Made by a program: the position numbers and the translations under genes. The notes beneath the pieces are model-generated. The model saw only the letters and a list, made by a program, of their open reading frames with translations, did no database searches and was not told the DNA's origin. Positions 24,848-33,288 of a stretch of 54,428 nt of DNA are shown here, piece by piece. The stretch comes from an uncultured Collinsella sp. (GTDB taxonomy: Bacteria > Actinomycetota > Coriobacteriia > Coriobacteriales > Coriobacteriaceae), in NCBI GenBank assembly GCA_905194675.1, contig CAJJTG010000011.1:1-54428 (forward strand), written 5' to 3'. Position 1 is the first letter of the stretch; every line of letters begins with the position of its first letter.

Positions 24848-25714
24848 TTATTTGCCCGAAGCTACGCCCATGCCGTAGCCGATGATGAGGCCGTGCATCT
24901 CGGCGTAATAGGAATCCAGGCCGTTGCAGGGCATGATGATAGTCTTGGAGCCTGGCCAGCGCTCCACAATGCGGCTGGCAAGTGCCTGGGCGCCTGCCTC
25001 ATTCTCGACATGGTCGATGACGACCTCGCCGCCCGTAAAGCCCTCGGCTGCCATGGTGTCGATGATCTTGCTGAGCATCTTCTTTTCGCCACGCGTGTGC
25101 CCAACGAGTTCGATTTTACCGGCCTCACTCGCCGTGCCCAAAATGCGGATATTGAGCTTGTTGGCAATGACGCCGGCTGCCTTAGGGATACGTCCGGCTT
25201 TGGCCAGGTTTTCGTAATTGCACAAACTGAAGAGGATTTTGCTGTTCTGCTCAAGGCTATCGAAGTATGTGCAAGCGTCCTCGAATGAGACATCCGGATT
25301 GCTTGCAAGATAGCGGTCGAACAGCAAGAAAATGAGGTCCATTTTGCCGCCAGCTGCGCGTGAATTGACAAGATGAATATTGCGGTCCGGTTCCTCGGCA
25401 AGAACCATATCGCGAGCCGTAGCTGCCGCATTGTAGCTGCCCGACACGCCCTCAGAGATCGGCATGCAGATGGTCTTGTCTGCCAATTTGAAGAGTTCGG
25501 CCCACTCCCCTACGCTGGGACAAGCGCTCGAAGAAGCGTTCGTCTCCGCCTGAACAGCGCAGTTGAGCTCATGTACATCGAGCGAAAGGTCATCGACGAA
25601 TTCACGCTCCCCCACTCGAATTTTGAGGGGCGCAAATGCAAAGGTGGTATGGGGCGCGGTCGGTTGCCAATCGCGGAGGTTACAGCTTGAATCTGAAATA
25701 AGTGCCCAGCTCAT
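24848..25714 (-). CDS. DegV family fatty-acid-binding protein
   Basis: DegV/FakB-type protein (288 aa). The start LISDSSCNLRDW and the PISEGVSGSYNAA segment hold the serine residues that bind a fatty-acid carboxylate in FakB. The VNSRAAGGKMDLIF stretch is family-typical. FakB presents exogenous fatty acids to FakA kinase for phosphorylation; no fakA is nearby, and many DegV proteins have unknown ligands. AAAGGA precedes the ATG. A TATAAT box and a palindrome lie upstream. Confidence 0.88.
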   Translation of the reverse strand: MSWALISDSSCNLRDWQPTAPHTTFAFAPLKIRVGEREFVDDLSLDVHELNCAVQAETNASSSACPSVGEWAELFKLADKTICMPISEGVSGSYNAAATARDMVLAEEPDRNIHLVNSRAAGGKMDLIFLLFDRYLASNPDVSFEDACTYFDSLEQNSKILFSLCNYENLAKAGRIPKAAGVIANKLNIRILGTASEAGKIELVGHTRGEKKMLSKIIDTMAAEGFTGGEVVIDHVENEAGAQALASRIVERWPGSKTIIMPCNGLDSYYAEMHGLIIGYGMGVASGK

Positions 25715-25743
25715 AGAGGGTCCTTTCTAATTGCTCCCATACA

Positions 25744-25806
25744 ATTATAGCCTTCTTGCAAACCGAATGTACGGCTATCTAGTTTTGAATACTAGATAGC
25801 CGTACA
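25744..25806 (-). promoter_or_regulatory. degV promoter with overlapping palindrome
   Basis: Perfect -10 TATAAT on the minus strand (25744-25749). A 16-bp perfect inverted repeat (arms 25768-25783 and 25791-25806, 7-base loop, left arm starting TGTACGGCTATCTAGT) covers the expected -35 position. It has no T tail, so an operator is more likely than a terminator. Confidence 0.55.
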
Positions 25807-25814
25807 AGATTAGA

Positions 25815-25853
25815 GACAAAAGAATAGACCTCGCGACTTTAAGCCACGAGGTC
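25815..25853 (-). terminator. Terminator of NlpC/P60 gene
   Basis: On the minus strand GACCTCG pairs with CGAGGTC (25827-25833 and 25847-25853) and is followed by TATTCTTTTGTC. It lies 27 bases beyond the stop of the gene at 25880. Confidence 0.75.
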
Positions 25854-25879
25854 CACATTCACACGCTGTGTAAGATGAC

Positions 25880-27007
25880 TTAGTAGCGCACGAAGATGTA
25901 GTTGTTGTTCATACCGGCAGCGACGGAGCTGATGATGACGCCCGTTTTGTAGTCGGAAGCATGGATCATCTGACCATTACCGATATAGATGCCGGTATGG
26001 TAGGAGTTAACCACAACATCGCCTGGTTGCGGATCGGACACGCGGGTCCAACCCATGAAGGTGCCGGTGGTGCCCAGGCGGCAGTAGCGGCCCGTGAGGC
26101 AATAGCTTACAAAACCGGAGCAGTCAAAGCTGTTCGGTCCAATGCCGCCCCAGGAATAAGCGTATCCGAGCTTGCTGTAGGCGCGCGAAACAACGGTACC
26201 GCCGTCAACGGACTGGCTCGGTGCGGAAGGCGTCGGAGTCGGAGCGGGCGTCACGGGCTGCGGCGTGGGGGCAGGAGCGGGCGCGGGCGCAGGCGCAGGC
26301 GTGTTGCCGCCGCCGTTGTTGGTCGTACCGCCACCATTGTTTGTGTTCTCGGTCGTACCGGCGGTGTCGTTGCTCACCGTGGCCTTTTCGGCGGTGCTGG
26401 CATTTATGCCAGCCTGCAGCGCGGCGTTGGCCTCGGCCTCGGCAGCAAGCTCGGCCTGCAGCTGTGAATCCAGGGAGTTCACGACACTCTGGGCCTCAGC
26501 CTGCTGGGCATTGAGCTCGTCGACCTTCTTCTGCGTCGCGGCGACGTTCTTCTCCTGTTCGGTCTGCTTATCGGTGAGCTGCTGCTTAAGGTCCTTGACC
26601 TCCTGAATGGTTTGGGCCTGCTTGTCGGACACCTTACCGTAGTAGAAGAGACGGTTGAGCATGTCGCCCAGATCGTCGACGCCCGTCAGAACCTGAAGAA
26701 GGCTCAGACCGCCGGTCTTGTACTCACCGGCAACATAGCTCGAAAGCTTTGCCTGACCCTCCGCAATCTCTTGCTGCTTTTGCGTGATCTCGCCTGCAGT
26801 CTGATCAAGCTCCTGCGTCTGTGCGGAGAGTTCATCATGAATTTGCTGGGTTTGCGTGCCGATCTGCTCGAGTTTAGCACGAGCAGCGGCAAGGTCGGAT
26901 GCGGTATCGGCGTAGGCCGGAGCCACGAGGCCCAGGCCCAAAACACAAGCGAGGGTTGCCGTAGCAGCGCAGCGTGCCATGTTTCTGTGCGTGTTTGCTG
27001 TGCGCAT
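25880..27007 (-). CDS. Secreted NlpC/P60 peptidoglycan hydrolase
   Basis: Exported cell-wall hydrolase (375 aa). The signal peptide ends near residue 33 (TLACVLGLGLVAPAYA). A coiled coil rich in Gln, Glu and Lys spans about 35-200. Then come an Asn/Gly stretch and a Pro-Ala linker. The C-terminal NlpC/P60 domain (about 265-375) has the catalytic Cys in FDCSGFVSYC and His in YHTGIYIG. The architecture matches PcsB/CwlO/RipA-type endopeptidases, whose coiled coil is often controlled by FtsEX; no ftsEX is seen here. GGAAAGGAAG precedes the ATG. Confidence 0.93.
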   Translation of the reverse strand: MRTANTHRNMARCAATATLACVLGLGLVAPAYADTASDLAAARAKLEQIGTQTQQIHDELSAQTQELDQTAGEITQKQQEIAEGQAKLSSYVAGEYKTGGLSLLQVLTGVDDLGDMLNRLFYYGKVSDKQAQTIQEVKDLKQQLTDKQTEQEKNVAATQKKVDELNAQQAEAQSVVNSLDSQLQAELAAEAEANAALQAGINASTAEKATVSNDTAGTTENTNNGGGTTNNGGGNTPAPAPAPAPAPTPQPVTPAPTPTPSAPSQSVDGGTVVSRAYSKLGYAYSWGGIGPNSFDCSGFVSYCLTGRYCRLGTTGTFMGWTRVSDPQPGDVVVNSYHTGIYIGNGQMIHASDYKTGVIISSVAAGMNNNYIFVRY

Positions 27008-27039
27008 GTAGCTTCCTTTCCGGTATCTAAGGGTAGCGG

Positions 27040-27570
27040 CTAGTCCACCGTTACCAGGCTAAAGAGCTCAACGTCCTCGTTAGAAGGCGTGAGCTTCTTG
27101 CGCGGGTTGAGAAACGCAAGCTCAAGGATACAACCGTAGCCCACAAGCTTTGCGCCCATATCTCGCACCAGTTTACCTGTTGCCTCGACGGTTCCGCCCG
27201 TCGCGACCAAGTCGTCCAGAATCAACACGGTATCTTTAGAGCTGATAGCATCGGCGTGGATCTCGATAGAATCCGTTCCATACTCGAGTTCGTAGCTCTC
27301 GCTGACCGTCTTACGCGGCAGTTTGCCCGGCTTACGTGCGGGAACAAAGCCGGCACCTAGGGCGACGGCCACGGGCACACCGACCATAAAGCCGCGGGCC
27401 TCGGGTCCTACGACCTTGGTAATGCCCATGTCGGCAAAATGCTCGGCCAGGGCATCCACCATGGCCTTTAGGGCCTCGGGATTGCCAAAGAGCGGTGTGA
27501 TGTCCTTAAAGACGACTCCGGGCTCGGGATAGTCGGGAATATCGACGATATGAGATTCGAAGTCGTACAT
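27040..27570 (-). CDS. apt: Adenine phosphoribosyltransferase
   Basis: Purine-salvage enzyme (176 aa) forming AMP from adenine and PRPP. The PRPP-binding motif is VLILDDLVATGGT; VVGPEARGFMVGVP and FVPARKPGKLP are typical of Apt. ATG 27570 is used because AAAGG lies seven bases upstream; the ATG at 27585 lacks one. It follows the MerR gene on the same strand after 36 bases. Confidence 0.95.
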   Translation of the reverse strand: MYDFESHIVDIPDYPEPGVVFKDITPLFGNPEALKAMVDALAEHFADMGITKVVGPEARGFMVGVPVAVALGAGFVPARKPGKLPRKTVSESYELEYGTDSIEIHADAISSKDTVLILDDLVATGGTVEATGKLVRDMGAKLVGYGCILELAFLNPRKKLTPSNEDVELFSLVTVD

Positions 27571-27606
27571 GGTGTGACCTTTCATGGATTGCCGAGTGGA
27601 CGGCGG

Positions 27607-28491
27607 TTATTTACCCGTGTTAGCAGACGGGTTATGCGAGGGGACGACGACCTTGGACGGCTGCACGAGCGACTCGTCGTGCGCGGTAACCGCGGGGACG
27701 CTTACCCCATCGCTTTTTGCCTTGGTGGATTCGGAACGCGCGATTTCCTCATCGAGGGCATCAATGTCGGCGTCCTCGACCACGGCGTTGAGCGACTCAA
27801 AAACGCGGTTCTTGAGCAGTGCCGTGTGCACACCCTCGGTGAGGTCGTGCAGCTTCTTAAAAGCGCGCTCGAGCTTGGCGTCGCGCTCATCATCAGAGGT
27901 ATCCATGCCGAGCATGCTCACGAGAACCTGCTCAAACATCGAAGACTCGCGGTTTGCCGACGATACGTACTGACGCAGGTTGCGCGGCTCAATGTGGAAG
28001 CGCGACAGCTCCGAGCAGTAACGGATAATCGGGAAATCTCGGCCATCGACGAGCTCACGGTTCTGCGGGCTCTTGATGATACGGATAAGATCGTTCTCGG
28101 CAAGGGAGCGGATAAACGAAATCTCAACACCGAGCATGTCGGGGATCGTCTCGATGGGGTGCAGTTTTTGCTTGGTCTCCTTGGGCTCCGTCTTAAGCGG
28201 AACATCGGACAGCAAGCCCACCTCGTAGGCGAGCGTTGACAGGTCCGTTGCGTTTTCCAAGCGCTGCTTAATGACGTTGAGCGGCATGTAGCGGGTCTTC
28301 TGCAGGTGCAGGATGACCTCGAGACGGTCAACGTCTTCCTTGGAGTACTGGCGATACCCCTTAGGCGTACGATGAGGGGTGATGAGCCCCTCATCTTCTA
28401 GAAATCTAATTTTTGAGTTCGATAGATCGGGGTATGCGCCTCGAAGTAGATTGACGACCTGGCCGATACTCAGATAATTGCGTTCGGCCAT
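27607..28491 (-). CDS. MerR-type regulator (Rv1828/FtsR-like)
   Basis: DNA-binding protein of 294 residues. The N-terminal MerR winged helix (about 5-75) includes LSIGQVVNLLRGAYPDLSNS, KIRFLEDEGLI and PKGYRQYSKEDV. The centre resembles actinobacterial Rv1828/FtsR, a regulator next to the FHA protein GarA, and that neighbour is present here three bases away. The C-terminal 80 residues are charged and variable. FtsR activates ftsZ in Corynebacterium; a cell-cycle role here is inference. Confidence 0.87.
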   Translation of the reverse strand: MAERNYLSIGQVVNLLRGAYPDLSNSKIRFLEDEGLITPHRTPKGYRQYSKEDVDRLEVILHLQKTRYMPLNVIKQRLENATDLSTLAYEVGLLSDVPLKTEPKETKQKLHPIETIPDMLGVEISFIRSLAENDLIRIIKSPQNRELVDGRDFPIIRYCSELSRFHIEPRNLRQYVSSANRESSMFEQVLVSMLGMDTSDDERDAKLERAFKKLHDLTEGVHTALLKNRVFESLNAVVEDADIDALDEEIARSESTKAKSDGVSVPAVTAHDESLVQPSKVVVPSHNPSANTGK

Positions 28492-28494
28492 TAC

Positions 28495-28929
28495 CTACTC
28501 ACCGGTTTCGATGCGCTCCGGCGTGCTCTCGTGGTAAATGAGCGTGAACGTACCGATCTGAACGGAAGAGCCGTCGTGCAGCGGAGCCGCGTTGACAATG
28601 GCACCGTCGACCCAGGTGCCGTTGAGCGAGCCCAGATCCTCAATACGGGCGCCCAGGCCCTCACGAATAATGCGTGCGTGGCTGCGCGAGACAGTCATGT
28701 CGTTGAGGAAGATGCCGTTCGCGGGATCGCGGCCGATGGTGGTCACGTCGTCCTCGAGCTCAAAGGCAGCTCCGGTCTGCGGACCTTTGACGATGGACAG
28801 AACCGGAGCGGTGATGCGCACGTTGGCCATAAGGTCGGGAACGGTGACATCGCTCGAAGGAACACGGAAAACGCAGGTAGCGTCCGCAGTCTTATCGTTC
28901 TGAGGCATATTGTTAACCTTGTTGTCCAT
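28495..28929 (-). CDS. FHA-domain protein, GarA/OdhI-like
   Basis: Protein of 144 residues with one C-terminal FHA domain (about 45-132): TIGRDPANGIFL, SRSHARI and LGSLNGTWV are the phosphothreonine-binding core. The N-terminal tail carries ATCVFRV, closely matching the phospho-site motif TTSVFR of mycobacterial GarA, with Thr18 at the second-threonine position. GarA/OdhI, when phosphorylated by Ser/Thr kinases, releases 2-oxoglutarate-using enzymes. The downstream MerR gene matches the actinobacterial gene order. No kinase gene is in the window. Confidence 0.88.
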   Translation of the reverse strand: MDNKVNNMPQNDKTADATCVFRVPSSDVTVPDLMANVRITAPVLSIVKGPQTGAAFELEDDVTTIGRDPANGIFLNDMTVSRSHARIIREGLGARIEDLGSLNGTWVDGAIVNAAPLHDGSSVQIGTFTLIYHESTPERIETGE

Positions 28930-28994
28930 GACAACCCCTATCTAACGCGGACATGCCGCAAAGAATGAACCGTACGTAATCATACCCCATTGAA

Positions 28995-29699
28995 TCAGTC
29001 TTCGATTTCGGGGTTGAGAAAGTCGATGTCCTCGTCCTCGGGATGCGCGATGGCCTGTTTAATGGCCACTCCGCCCTTAATGGAGTAGATGACAGCGGTG
29101 AGCATGGAGAAGATCACACCGCCATACACAAAGAAGATGCCGAGGGGCACCGAGCTTCCGTTGAGACCCGGGAAGGCCGTGAGGGTTGAAGGTAAAAGAT
29201 GCAGGCCGTCAATAACGGGGAAACCGAGCAGCATGAGCGAGAAACCGGTCATGAGCAGCGCAGTGGCAATCTTTCCGGGAAAGACGACGTCGATGGGGCG
29301 ACGGTGATAATGACGCACGATAAGCGTGCCGATGCCCAGATAGATATCGCGGCCAATAATGAGCACGCAGACCCAGATGGGCAGCTCTCCGCGAACCACC
29401 AGTCCAAGCACGCCGGTGAACAGCAGCGCACGGTCGCAAATGGGATCCATGACCTTGCCGAGCCATGAGACCGTCTTAGTCATGCGGGCGATCTGGCCGT
29501 CCATCCAGTCGGTGGAGGCGGCAACGGCGTAGATTGCAATGGCGATGACGCGGTTGTTATCCGTCACAAACAGGTACAGAAATACCAGGGTGAGGATCAG
29601 GCGCGTAAAGGTGATGAAATTGGAGATCGTAAAGATCTTATTCGACGGGTAATCGGAAGTGCCGATAAGCTCCTTTTTGATCTTCTTTTTGATGCCCAC
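28995..29699 (-). CDS. CDP-alcohol phosphatidyltransferase, second PgsA-like
   Basis: Membrane enzyme (234 aa) with a full CDP-alcohol phosphotransferase signature: DWMDGQIAR, eight residues, then GKVMDPICD. About five hydrophobic segments are present. The charged N- and C-terminal tails differ from the gene at 8143, so it may use another alcohol (for example in cardiolipin or phosphatidylinositol-phosphate synthesis). GTG 29699 is chosen because GGGGGAG lies four bases upstream; the frame extends further to 29789. Confidence 0.85.
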   Translation of the reverse strand: MGIKKKIKKELIGTSDYPSNKIFTISNFITFTRLILTLVFLYLFVTDNNRVIAIAIYAVAASTDWMDGQIARMTKTVSWLGKVMDPICDRALLFTGVLGLVVRGELPIWVCVLIIGRDIYLGIGTLIVRHYHRRPIDVVFPGKIATALLMTGFSLMLLGFPVIDGLHLLPSTLTAFPGLNGSSVPLGIFFVYGGVIFSMLTAVIYSIKGGVAIKQAIAHPEDEDIDFLNPEIED

Positions 29700-29735
29700 A
29701 GGACTCCCCCGCTGGTTAACGACAAAACTTTCGAT

Positions 29736-29764
29736 ACTATACCCGTTCCGGCGATGTCTATCCA
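29736..29764 (-). promoter_or_regulatory. Promoter of second PgsA-like gene
   Basis: On the minus strand TGGATA (29759-29764) and TATAGT (29736-29741) are 17 bases apart. The start site would be about 30 bases upstream of the GTG start. Confidence 0.45.
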
Positions 29765-29826
29765 GCGCAGCCATAGAGAGTCCAGACATGAGGAAGGCGC
29801 TGTCGCAACGTGAGAGTACCGTTTTT

Positions 29827-29883
29827 GTGTACGTCAGCCTCCAAACATGTCGAAAAATGTCGTTTTTGGAGGGTGACGTACAC
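29827..29883. repeat. 19-bp inverted repeat with inner direct repeats
   Basis: Arms 29827-29845 (starting GTGTACGTCAGCCTCC) and 29865-29883 are complementary with one mismatch. The 19-base loop holds ATGTCG twice, separated by five A/T-rich bases. No T-tail follows. It may be a repeat element or an operator. Confidence 0.7.
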
Positions 29884-30094
29884 GTTTTGATTCGGTGATT
29901 ACATCGATCGGGAAAGTTGTTGCCTTAAGCAAATTAATCATGATGTGCGGGTCGAGAAGGGTTGGCGCCAAAAGAACCCAACGGCCGTTACGGCTTCGTT
30001 AGAAACGCGCCCCACCATGGATGGTGAACCCGAAAGGTGAGGCGCGCGGGCACGGCGACTCGGCCCGCGCGCCCGGAAGAGAAAGGATAAACCC

Positions 30095-30819
<725 letters not shown>

Positions 30820-30823
<4 letters not shown>

Positions 30824-31590
30824 CGGGCGAGAAAGGCGGCCTGCTCGCGGGCCTGCGCGCCGAGGCCCTGAAGTCGCGCCACGCGGCACCGGTTCGCCTG
30901 GCCGTGCTCATGGCGCTGCCGATGCCGCTGCTCGGCGCGATGCCCTACCGGGGCGTGCAGATCTTTAGCGCGTGGAACTACTGGTACGCGCTCTTCCTGC
31001 CCGTGTCTCTCTCGCTCGTGGTGGCGTGCGTCGCGCGGGCGGACGCTCGCACGCGGATGCGGGGGCTTCTGGGCCTGGGCTTCCCGCTCGGGCGCGCCTG
31101 GTGGGCCAAGGCGCTCTGGTGCCTCGCGCTCTGCACGCTCTCGAACCTCGTGGTCTTCGGCATCTACCTCGCGGGATCGGCGTTCTCCTCGCAGGGCCTC
31201 ACGGCCGCGGGCACGCTCACGATGCTCCTCTGCGCGCTCGTCAACACGGTGACCGCGGCGTGGATGATCCCCGCAGGGCTCTTTCTCACGGCGCGGTTCG
31301 GCATGCTCGCGGGCATTTTCTGCCCGCTCGCCGCGCAGCTCGTGGGTGGGTTCGCCTGGTCGTTGGTGCCGCTGCCGCAGCTCTTTCCGCCGTCGGCGAA
31401 CATGGTCATCCCCACGAGCTTCATCCCCGTGCTGCCGAGCGGCGAGCCGCTCGCGGCGGACATGACGCTCGGCGGGGCGCTCATGGCGGACGGCATGCTC
31501 ACGCTGGCGGGCCTTGCGGTCTGCGCGCTCGCGTTCGCCGCGCTCACGGCGGCGGGCGCGGCCTGGTTCGCGCGCTCCGAGGAGAGGTGA
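30820..31590 (+). CDS. Lantibiotic-immunity ABC permease, MutE/EpiE type
   Basis: Integral membrane subunit (256 aa) with about six hydrophobic segments. The N-terminal LRAEALKSRHAAPVRLAVLM and the following FSAWNYWYALFLPVSLSLV resemble MutE/EpiE/CprB permeases. With the preceding ATPase and the following permease it would form a LanFEG exporter protecting the cell membrane. Overlaps at both ends show tight coupling. Confidence 0.85.
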
Positions 31591-31595
31591 TGGCC

Positions 31596-32405
31596 ATGAC
31601 ACGACTCTCCGACCCGACGCCGCGCATGACTCTCCCGCGGGCCCTGCTCTCCGAGGCCCTGCGCCTGGCGCGCTCCCCGCTCGCGGCGGTGCACCTCGCC
31701 TGCGGCCTGGCGGCCGGTCTTGCCTGCGGCGAGTACTTCTCCGTAACCCGATGGGACCCGGCGCTGGGCGCGGACGCCTACGCCCAGTTCCTCGGCGCCC
31801 TCATGCCGCTCATGTCCGCCATCGTCTGCGGGCTCGCCGTGGACGAGGAGCGCGCTGCCGGGCGCCTCACCAACCTCACGGCGGTCCCCTCGCGAGGGCG
31901 CGCCGTCGCGGCGAAGCTGCTCGCCCTTGCGGCGCTCGGCGCGGGCGCGCTGGCCGTGGCGCTCAGCGTGTTCGGGGGCGCGCTCGCCGTCGCCGGACGC
32001 CTGCCGCTCGGGCCCGCTCCGCTTGCGGCCGCCTGGGCGGGCATCGTGCTGGGCAGCTTGCCCCTCTACGCGCTGGGGCTCGGCGTGGCCCTGCGCCTCG
32101 GCCGCAACGCCGCCATCGGCGGCGGCGCGGCGGGGACGCTCCTCGCGTTCTTCTCGGTGGGCGGACTTGCGCACGGCCTCATGACCAGCGAGCTCACCGG
32201 TGCCCTGGCGACGCCCCTGGGCTGGGTGCCGCTCGCCTGGCCCGCGCGCCTGGGGTCGCTCGGGGTGGAGGCCTTCATCGACGCCGCACGCGCGGCGGGC
32301 CCTCTCCTCACGACTGCGCTCGCTAGCCTCGCGCTTACCCTGGCAGCCGGCGCCGTCCTTCTCGCCTGGTTCTGCCGCTTCGAGGACGGGAGGGCAGATG
32401 CGTAG
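31596..32405 (+). CDS. Lantibiotic-immunity ABC permease, MutG/EpiG type
   Basis: Second permease (269 aa) with about six hydrophobic segments, e.g. AVHLACGLAAGLACG and LMPLMSAIVCGLAV, followed by DEERAAGRLTNL, a cytoplasmic loop common in MutG-like proteins. The ATG at 31596 has GGAGAGG eight bases upstream; ATG 31590 overlaps the previous stop but is too close to that site. Much longer upstream starts lie inside the previous gene and are rejected. Confidence 0.83.
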   Translation: MTRLSDPTPRMTLPRALLSEALRLARSPLAAVHLACGLAAGLACGEYFSVTRWDPALGADAYAQFLGALMPLMSAIVCGLAVDEERAAGRLTNLTAVPSRGRAVAAKLLALAALGAGALAVALSVFGGALAVAGRLPLGPAPLAAAWAGIVLGSLPLYALGLGVALRLGRNAAIGGGAAGTLLAFFSVGGLAHGLMTSELTGALATPLGWVPLAWPARLGSLGVEAFIDAARAAGPLLTTALASLALTLAAGAVLLAWFCRFEDGRADA

Positions 32406-32580
32406 GAGGCCGCTCGCCGCCATGCTCGCCCTCCTCTCCGCAGCGCTCGTCTTGGGCGGGAATGCCCTGCTCGACGCCGGCTGGGGGTCGGCGCTGCGCT
32501 CGATCGCCGACCGCGTGCTGCCCAACCCTGAGATCGTCATGTTGACGCCCGCGGCTGCGCGCAGGGCTCTGGACCGCTGA
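32398..32580 (+). CDS. Small membrane protein of the immunity island
   Basis: Sixty-residue protein not assignable to a family. It has a basic start MRRRPL, a hydrophobic helix (about residues 7-25, LAAMLALLSAALVLGG), then a short extracytoplasmic part ending TPAAARRALDR. AGGGCAG precedes the ATG, which overlaps the MutG-like gene by eight bases, so it is probably translated. It lacks a lipobox Cys, so it is not an evident LanI lipoprotein, and it has none of the Ser/Thr/Cys clusters of a lantibiotic precursor. Confidence 0.6.
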   Translation: MRRRPLAAMLALLSAALVLGGNALLDAGWGSALRSIADRVLPNPEIVMLTPAAARRALDR

Positions 32581-32625
32581 GCGCGGCGCTAGTACAATTC
32601 CGACGAGAGTTTCAGGAGGTCTAAC

Positions 32626-33288
32626 ATGGCGAGGATACTGGCAGTGGATGATGAACGGGCGATCCTCGACGCTCTCGCGCGCGTCCTCGGCCGCGACGGC
32701 CATGAGGTCGTCAGGGAGGCGGACCCGACGGCGGTCCCGGGGATGGACCTCTCGCGCTTCGACCTCGTGCTCTGCGACGTCATGATGCCGGGGCTCGATG
32801 GCTTCGAGCTCGTGCGGCAGATCCGCCCGGACTTCGACGGGCCCATCGTCTTCCTGACCGCTCGCGTGGCCGAGGAGGATGCTGTGGCCGGCTACGGCCT
32901 GGGCGCCGACGACTACGTCCGCAAGCCCTTCGGGGCCGCGGAGCTGCGCGCCAAGGTCGCGGCCCATCTACGCCGTGAGCGCCGGCCGCGCTCGCACGCC
33001 CTCTCCTTCGGGGAGGTGCGGATCGACCTCGGGGCGCGCGGCCTCGCCGTGGGCGGCGAGGCCGTGCCGCTCACGCCCACCGAGTACGCCATCTGCGAGT
33101 ACCTCGCCCGCCACCCCGGGCAGGTCATGAGCCGCGCACAGATACGCGAGGCGGTGCTCGGCTGGGAGAGCGACGCCGACGACGCGGCCATATCCATGCA
33201 GGTCAGTCGCGCCCGGAGGAAACTCTCCGAGGCCGGCGCCGATCCGATCGCGACCGTCTGGGGGATGGGGTACAAGTGGCAGCTCTGA
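32626..33288 (+). CDS. OmpR-family response regulator
   Basis: Response regulator (220 aa). The receiver has acidic D8/D9, phospho-acceptor D51 (LVLCDVMMPG), T78 and K100. The C-terminal winged helix (about 125-220) includes LTPTEYAICEYLARHPGQV and ends GMGYKWQL. It resembles regulators of lantibiotic immunity such as NisR, CprR and BceR. It presumably activates the adjacent transporter. CAGGAGG precedes the ATG, and the 3' end overlaps the kinase start by 13 bases. Confidence 0.93.
   Translation: MARILAVDDERAILDALARVLGRDGHEVVREADPTAVPGMDLSRFDLVLCDVMMPGLDGFELVRQIRPDFDGPIVFLTARVAEEDAVAGYGLGADDYVRKPFGAAELRAKVAAHLRRERRPRSHALSFGEVRIDLGARGLAVGGEAVPLTPTEYAICEYLARHPGQVMSRAQIREAVLGWESDADDAAISMQVSRARRKLSEAGADPIATVWGMGYKWQL

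Larger units (their letters stand above)
29700..30094. other. Divergent intergenic region, left edge of the island
   Basis: A 395-base gap between a minus-strand core gene and the plus-strand immunity island. It holds the promoter at 29736-29764 and the palindrome at 29827-29883. A 10-bp palindrome AACGGCCGTT lies at 29980-29989. From about 29990 base composition rises sharply toward the island. AGAGAAAGGA at 30080-30089 is the ribosome-binding site of the next gene. No gene is apparent. Confidence 0.7.
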
